Below are positions 5,635 through 6,976 of a stretch of DNA of 6,976 nucleotides, piece after piece. The stretch's first letter is position 1. Each line of letters starts with the position of its first letter. Source of the DNA: Crenotrichaceae bacterium (GTDB taxonomy: Bacteria > Pseudomonadota > Gammaproteobacteria > Methylococcales > DRLZ01); assembly GCA_011322755.1 (NCBI GenBank), contig DRLZ01000261.1, positions 1 through 6,976 of the forward strand, read 5' to 3'. The notes under the pieces are model-generated. The model was not told the DNA's origin, searched no databases, and was given only the letters and a program-made list of their open reading frames with translations. The translations under genes and the position numbers were made by a program.

Positions 5635-6165
5635 TTATGTAGCTTTGCTGGTTTTTTTTGGCGCCAAAACCATGACCATTTGACGACCTTCCTGTTTTGG
5701 ATATTGCTCAACAATTGATAGTTCTGACAAATCAGATTCAATACGCTTCATCAGATCCATACCCAAGTCTTTATGAGCCATTTCCCGACCTCTAAAACGT
5801 ACTGTTACCTTGGTTTTATCACCGTCAGTTAAAAACCGCGTCAGACTCCGCAACTTAACCTGGTAATCACCTTCGCCAGTTCCCGGACGAAACTTGATCT
5901 CTTTTACCTGAATTTGTTTTTGTTTCTTCTTGGCAACTTGCTGTTTTTTGTTTTGCTCAAACTGAAACTTGCCATAATTCATTATTCGACAAACAGGTGG
6001 ATCAGCATTTGGTGAAATTTCAACAAGATCAAGATCTTCTTCAGAAGCGAGACGCAATGCATCTTTTATTGCCATGACTCCGGCTTGTTCACCTTTTGTG
6101 TCAATAACACGTACTTTTGGCGCTGTAATCCTGCTATTGATTCGATCTTCTTTCTTTAAAGCGAT
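5635..6165 (-). CDS. infC: translation initiation factor IF-3, AUC start
   Basis: IF3 binds the 30S subunit, prevents early joining of the 50S, and checks the initiator tRNA and start codon. From the AUC at 6163-6165 the protein is 176 residues. The N-domain contains NSRITAPKVRVID and LDLVEISPNADPPVCRIMNY. A lysine-rich linker (QNKKQQVAKKKQKQIQ) follows, then the C-domain with VKEIKFRPGTGEGDYQVKLR, FRGREMAHKDLGM and EGRQMVMVLAPKK. There is no ATG or GTG at the N-terminus. A TTG at 6169-6171 is in frame but only 2 nt after GGAGG; the AUC two codons later is 8 nt away and fits better. AUU or AUC starts are a hallmark of infC and allow IF3 to repress its own translation. The spacer to thrS, about 117 nt, has a small GCCA-TTGC-TGGC hairpin (6244-6255) and no clear promoter. 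Confidence 0.96.
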   Translation of the reverse strand: MALKKEDRINSRITAPKVRVIDTKGEQAGVMAIKDALRLASEEDLDLVEISPNADPPVCRIMNYGKFQFEQNKKQQVAKKKQKQIQVKEIKFRPGTGEGDYQVKLRSLTRFLTDGDKTKVTVRFRGREMAHKDLGMDLMKRIESDLSELSIVEQYPKQEGRQMVMVLAPKKTSKAT

Positions 6166-6178
6166 TTCCAATACCTCC
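6163..6178 (-). promoter_or_regulatory. infC Shine-Dalgarno and AUC start codon
   Basis: Minus strand: GGAGG (6174-6178), then TATTGGAA, then ATC (6163-6165) in the IF3 frame. The spacing of 8 is ideal. The ATT at 6170-6172 is in a different frame and runs into a stop after about a dozen codons, and the in-frame TTG at 6169-6171 is too close to the GGAGG. Automatic gene callers would probably choose the TTG. Confidence 0.72.
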
Positions 6179-6282
6179 AGTCGACTCTTAACCTATAAAT
6201 CCTCTACTTCTCAGTAACACTTTCACATTGCACAATCATTATGGCCAGCAATGGCAGCAGCTAATTATGCATGATTTCTAAA

Positions 6283-6976
6283 CTAAACACCACCATCTTG
6301 TTGAATTTCTGAATCTAAATACTGCTTAAGCTGATCGATATCAAAAACGCCCAAATCCTCACCTTTTTGAGTTCGTACAGTGATTGTTTGAGCCTCAACT
6401 TCTTTATCACCAAGAATCAACAAGTAAGGAATACGCTGCATTGAGTGCTCGCGTATTTTAAACCCAACCTTTTCGTTTCTCAAATCTGACTTGATTCGAA
6501 AACCGGGTTCCATCATCAGTGTCTCAACGACTCGCGCATAGTCTGCATGACGCTCAGCAATTGGAATAATAACTGCCTGAACCGGAGCCAGCCAGAAAGG
6601 AAAAAAACCCGCATGATGTTCAATCAAAATACCAATAAATCGTTCAATCGAACCTAGTATCGCACGATGCAACATAACCGGCGTATGGCGTGAACCATCA
6701 CCAGCAATATAGCTTGCATCAAGACGTTCCGGCATGGAGAAATCAACCTGAATTGTCCCACATTGCCAGACACGACCAATACTGTCGCGTAGCGAGAACT
6801 CAATTTTTGGACCATAAAATGCACCCTCACCAGGTTGCAGTTCCCAGTCCAGCTGTTTGTCATTAAGTGCCTGTTCAAGAGCTGACTCAGCTTTATCCCA
6901 TACGGAATCATCACCGACCCGACTCTCAGGTCTGGTTGACAGCTTAACCAGCACATCAGAAAAGCAAAACTCCTGA
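6283..6976 (-). CDS. thrS: threonyl-tRNA synthetase, C-terminal part (cut by window edge)
   Basis: Only the last 230 or so codons are in view; the reading frame is open to the right edge (codons for QEFCFSDV lead into VKLSTRPESRVGDDS), so the gene continues beyond it and 6952-6954 is not its start. The enzyme joins threonine to tRNA-Thr. Visible parts of the class II core are LGEGAFYGPKIEF-like (here PGEGAFYGPKIEF), WQCGTIQVDFSMPERL, and motif 3 HRAILGSIERFIGIL; the His of HRAILGS corresponds to a zinc ligand in E. coli ThrRS. From LAPVQAVIIPI onward lies the anticodon-binding domain, with DLRNEKVGFKIREH, LGDKEVE and TVRTQKGEDLG. The end (IQQDGGV) is normal. It is the first gene of the operon in this window; its N-terminal editing domain and any leader operator lie outside. 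Confidence 0.98.
   Translation of the reverse strand, partial: QEFCFSDVLVKLSTRPESRVGDDSVWDKAESALEQALNDKQLDWELQPGEGAFYGPKIEFSLRDSIGRVWQCGTIQVDFSMPERLDASYIAGDGSRHTPVMLHRAILGSIERFIGILIEHHAGFFPFWLAPVQAVIIPIAERHADYARVVETLMMEPGFRIKSDLRNEKVGFKIREHSMQRIPYLLILGDKEVEAQTITVRTQKGEDLGVFDIDQLKQYLDSEIQQDGGV

Noticed and set aside
6170..6172. ATT just after the infC ribosome site as the classical AUU start
   Set aside because: It is not in the IF3 reading frame and leads to a stop after about a dozen codons.

Overview
All recognisable genes in this window lie on the minus strand. They form the well-known proteobacterial translation operon, read from the right edge to the left: thrS (3' part only), infC, rpmI, rplT, pheS, pheT, ihfA, a small merR-type regulator gene, then a proline tRNA gene with anticodon GGG. 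The gene order, the IHF-alpha sequence (MALTKA start, TFRPGQKLK end) and the L20 sequence point to a gammaproteobacterium. The DNA is moderately AT-rich by eye. I cannot name a genus, and a betaproteobacterial relative is a less likely alternative.

Layout: thrS runs off the right edge, so only its C-terminal 230 or so codons are present. After a spacer of about 117 nt comes infC, which almost certainly starts at a rare AUC codon behind a strong GGAGG. Only 28 nt separate infC from rpmI (L35). An unusually long 267-nt spacer with several stem-loops separates rpmI from rplT (L20). Another non-coding stretch of 348 nt precedes pheS; it holds a possible Phe-rich leader peptide, a perfect 8-bp inverted repeat and a weak hairpin followed by a T-rich tract. 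pheS starts with GTG. From pheS the genes are tightly packed: 22 nt to pheT, 3 nt to ihfA, and a 17-bp overlap between ihfA and the merR-type gene. The tRNA-Pro gene follows 115 nt later, then about 180 nt in which I see no gene.

How the genes fit together: two aminoacyl-tRNA synthetases, initiation factor 3 and two 50S proteins supply translation. IHF-alpha, the DNA-bending subunit, is expressed from the same transcript. The content is conserved housekeeping DNA with no mobile element, CRISPR array or new gene system. The interest is in control: the AUC start of infC (IF3 self-control), the shifted spacing around rpmI that may have moved the L20 feedback site, and a possible attenuation leader before pheS. 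All RNA structures were found by eye and none has been folded or compared with relatives.
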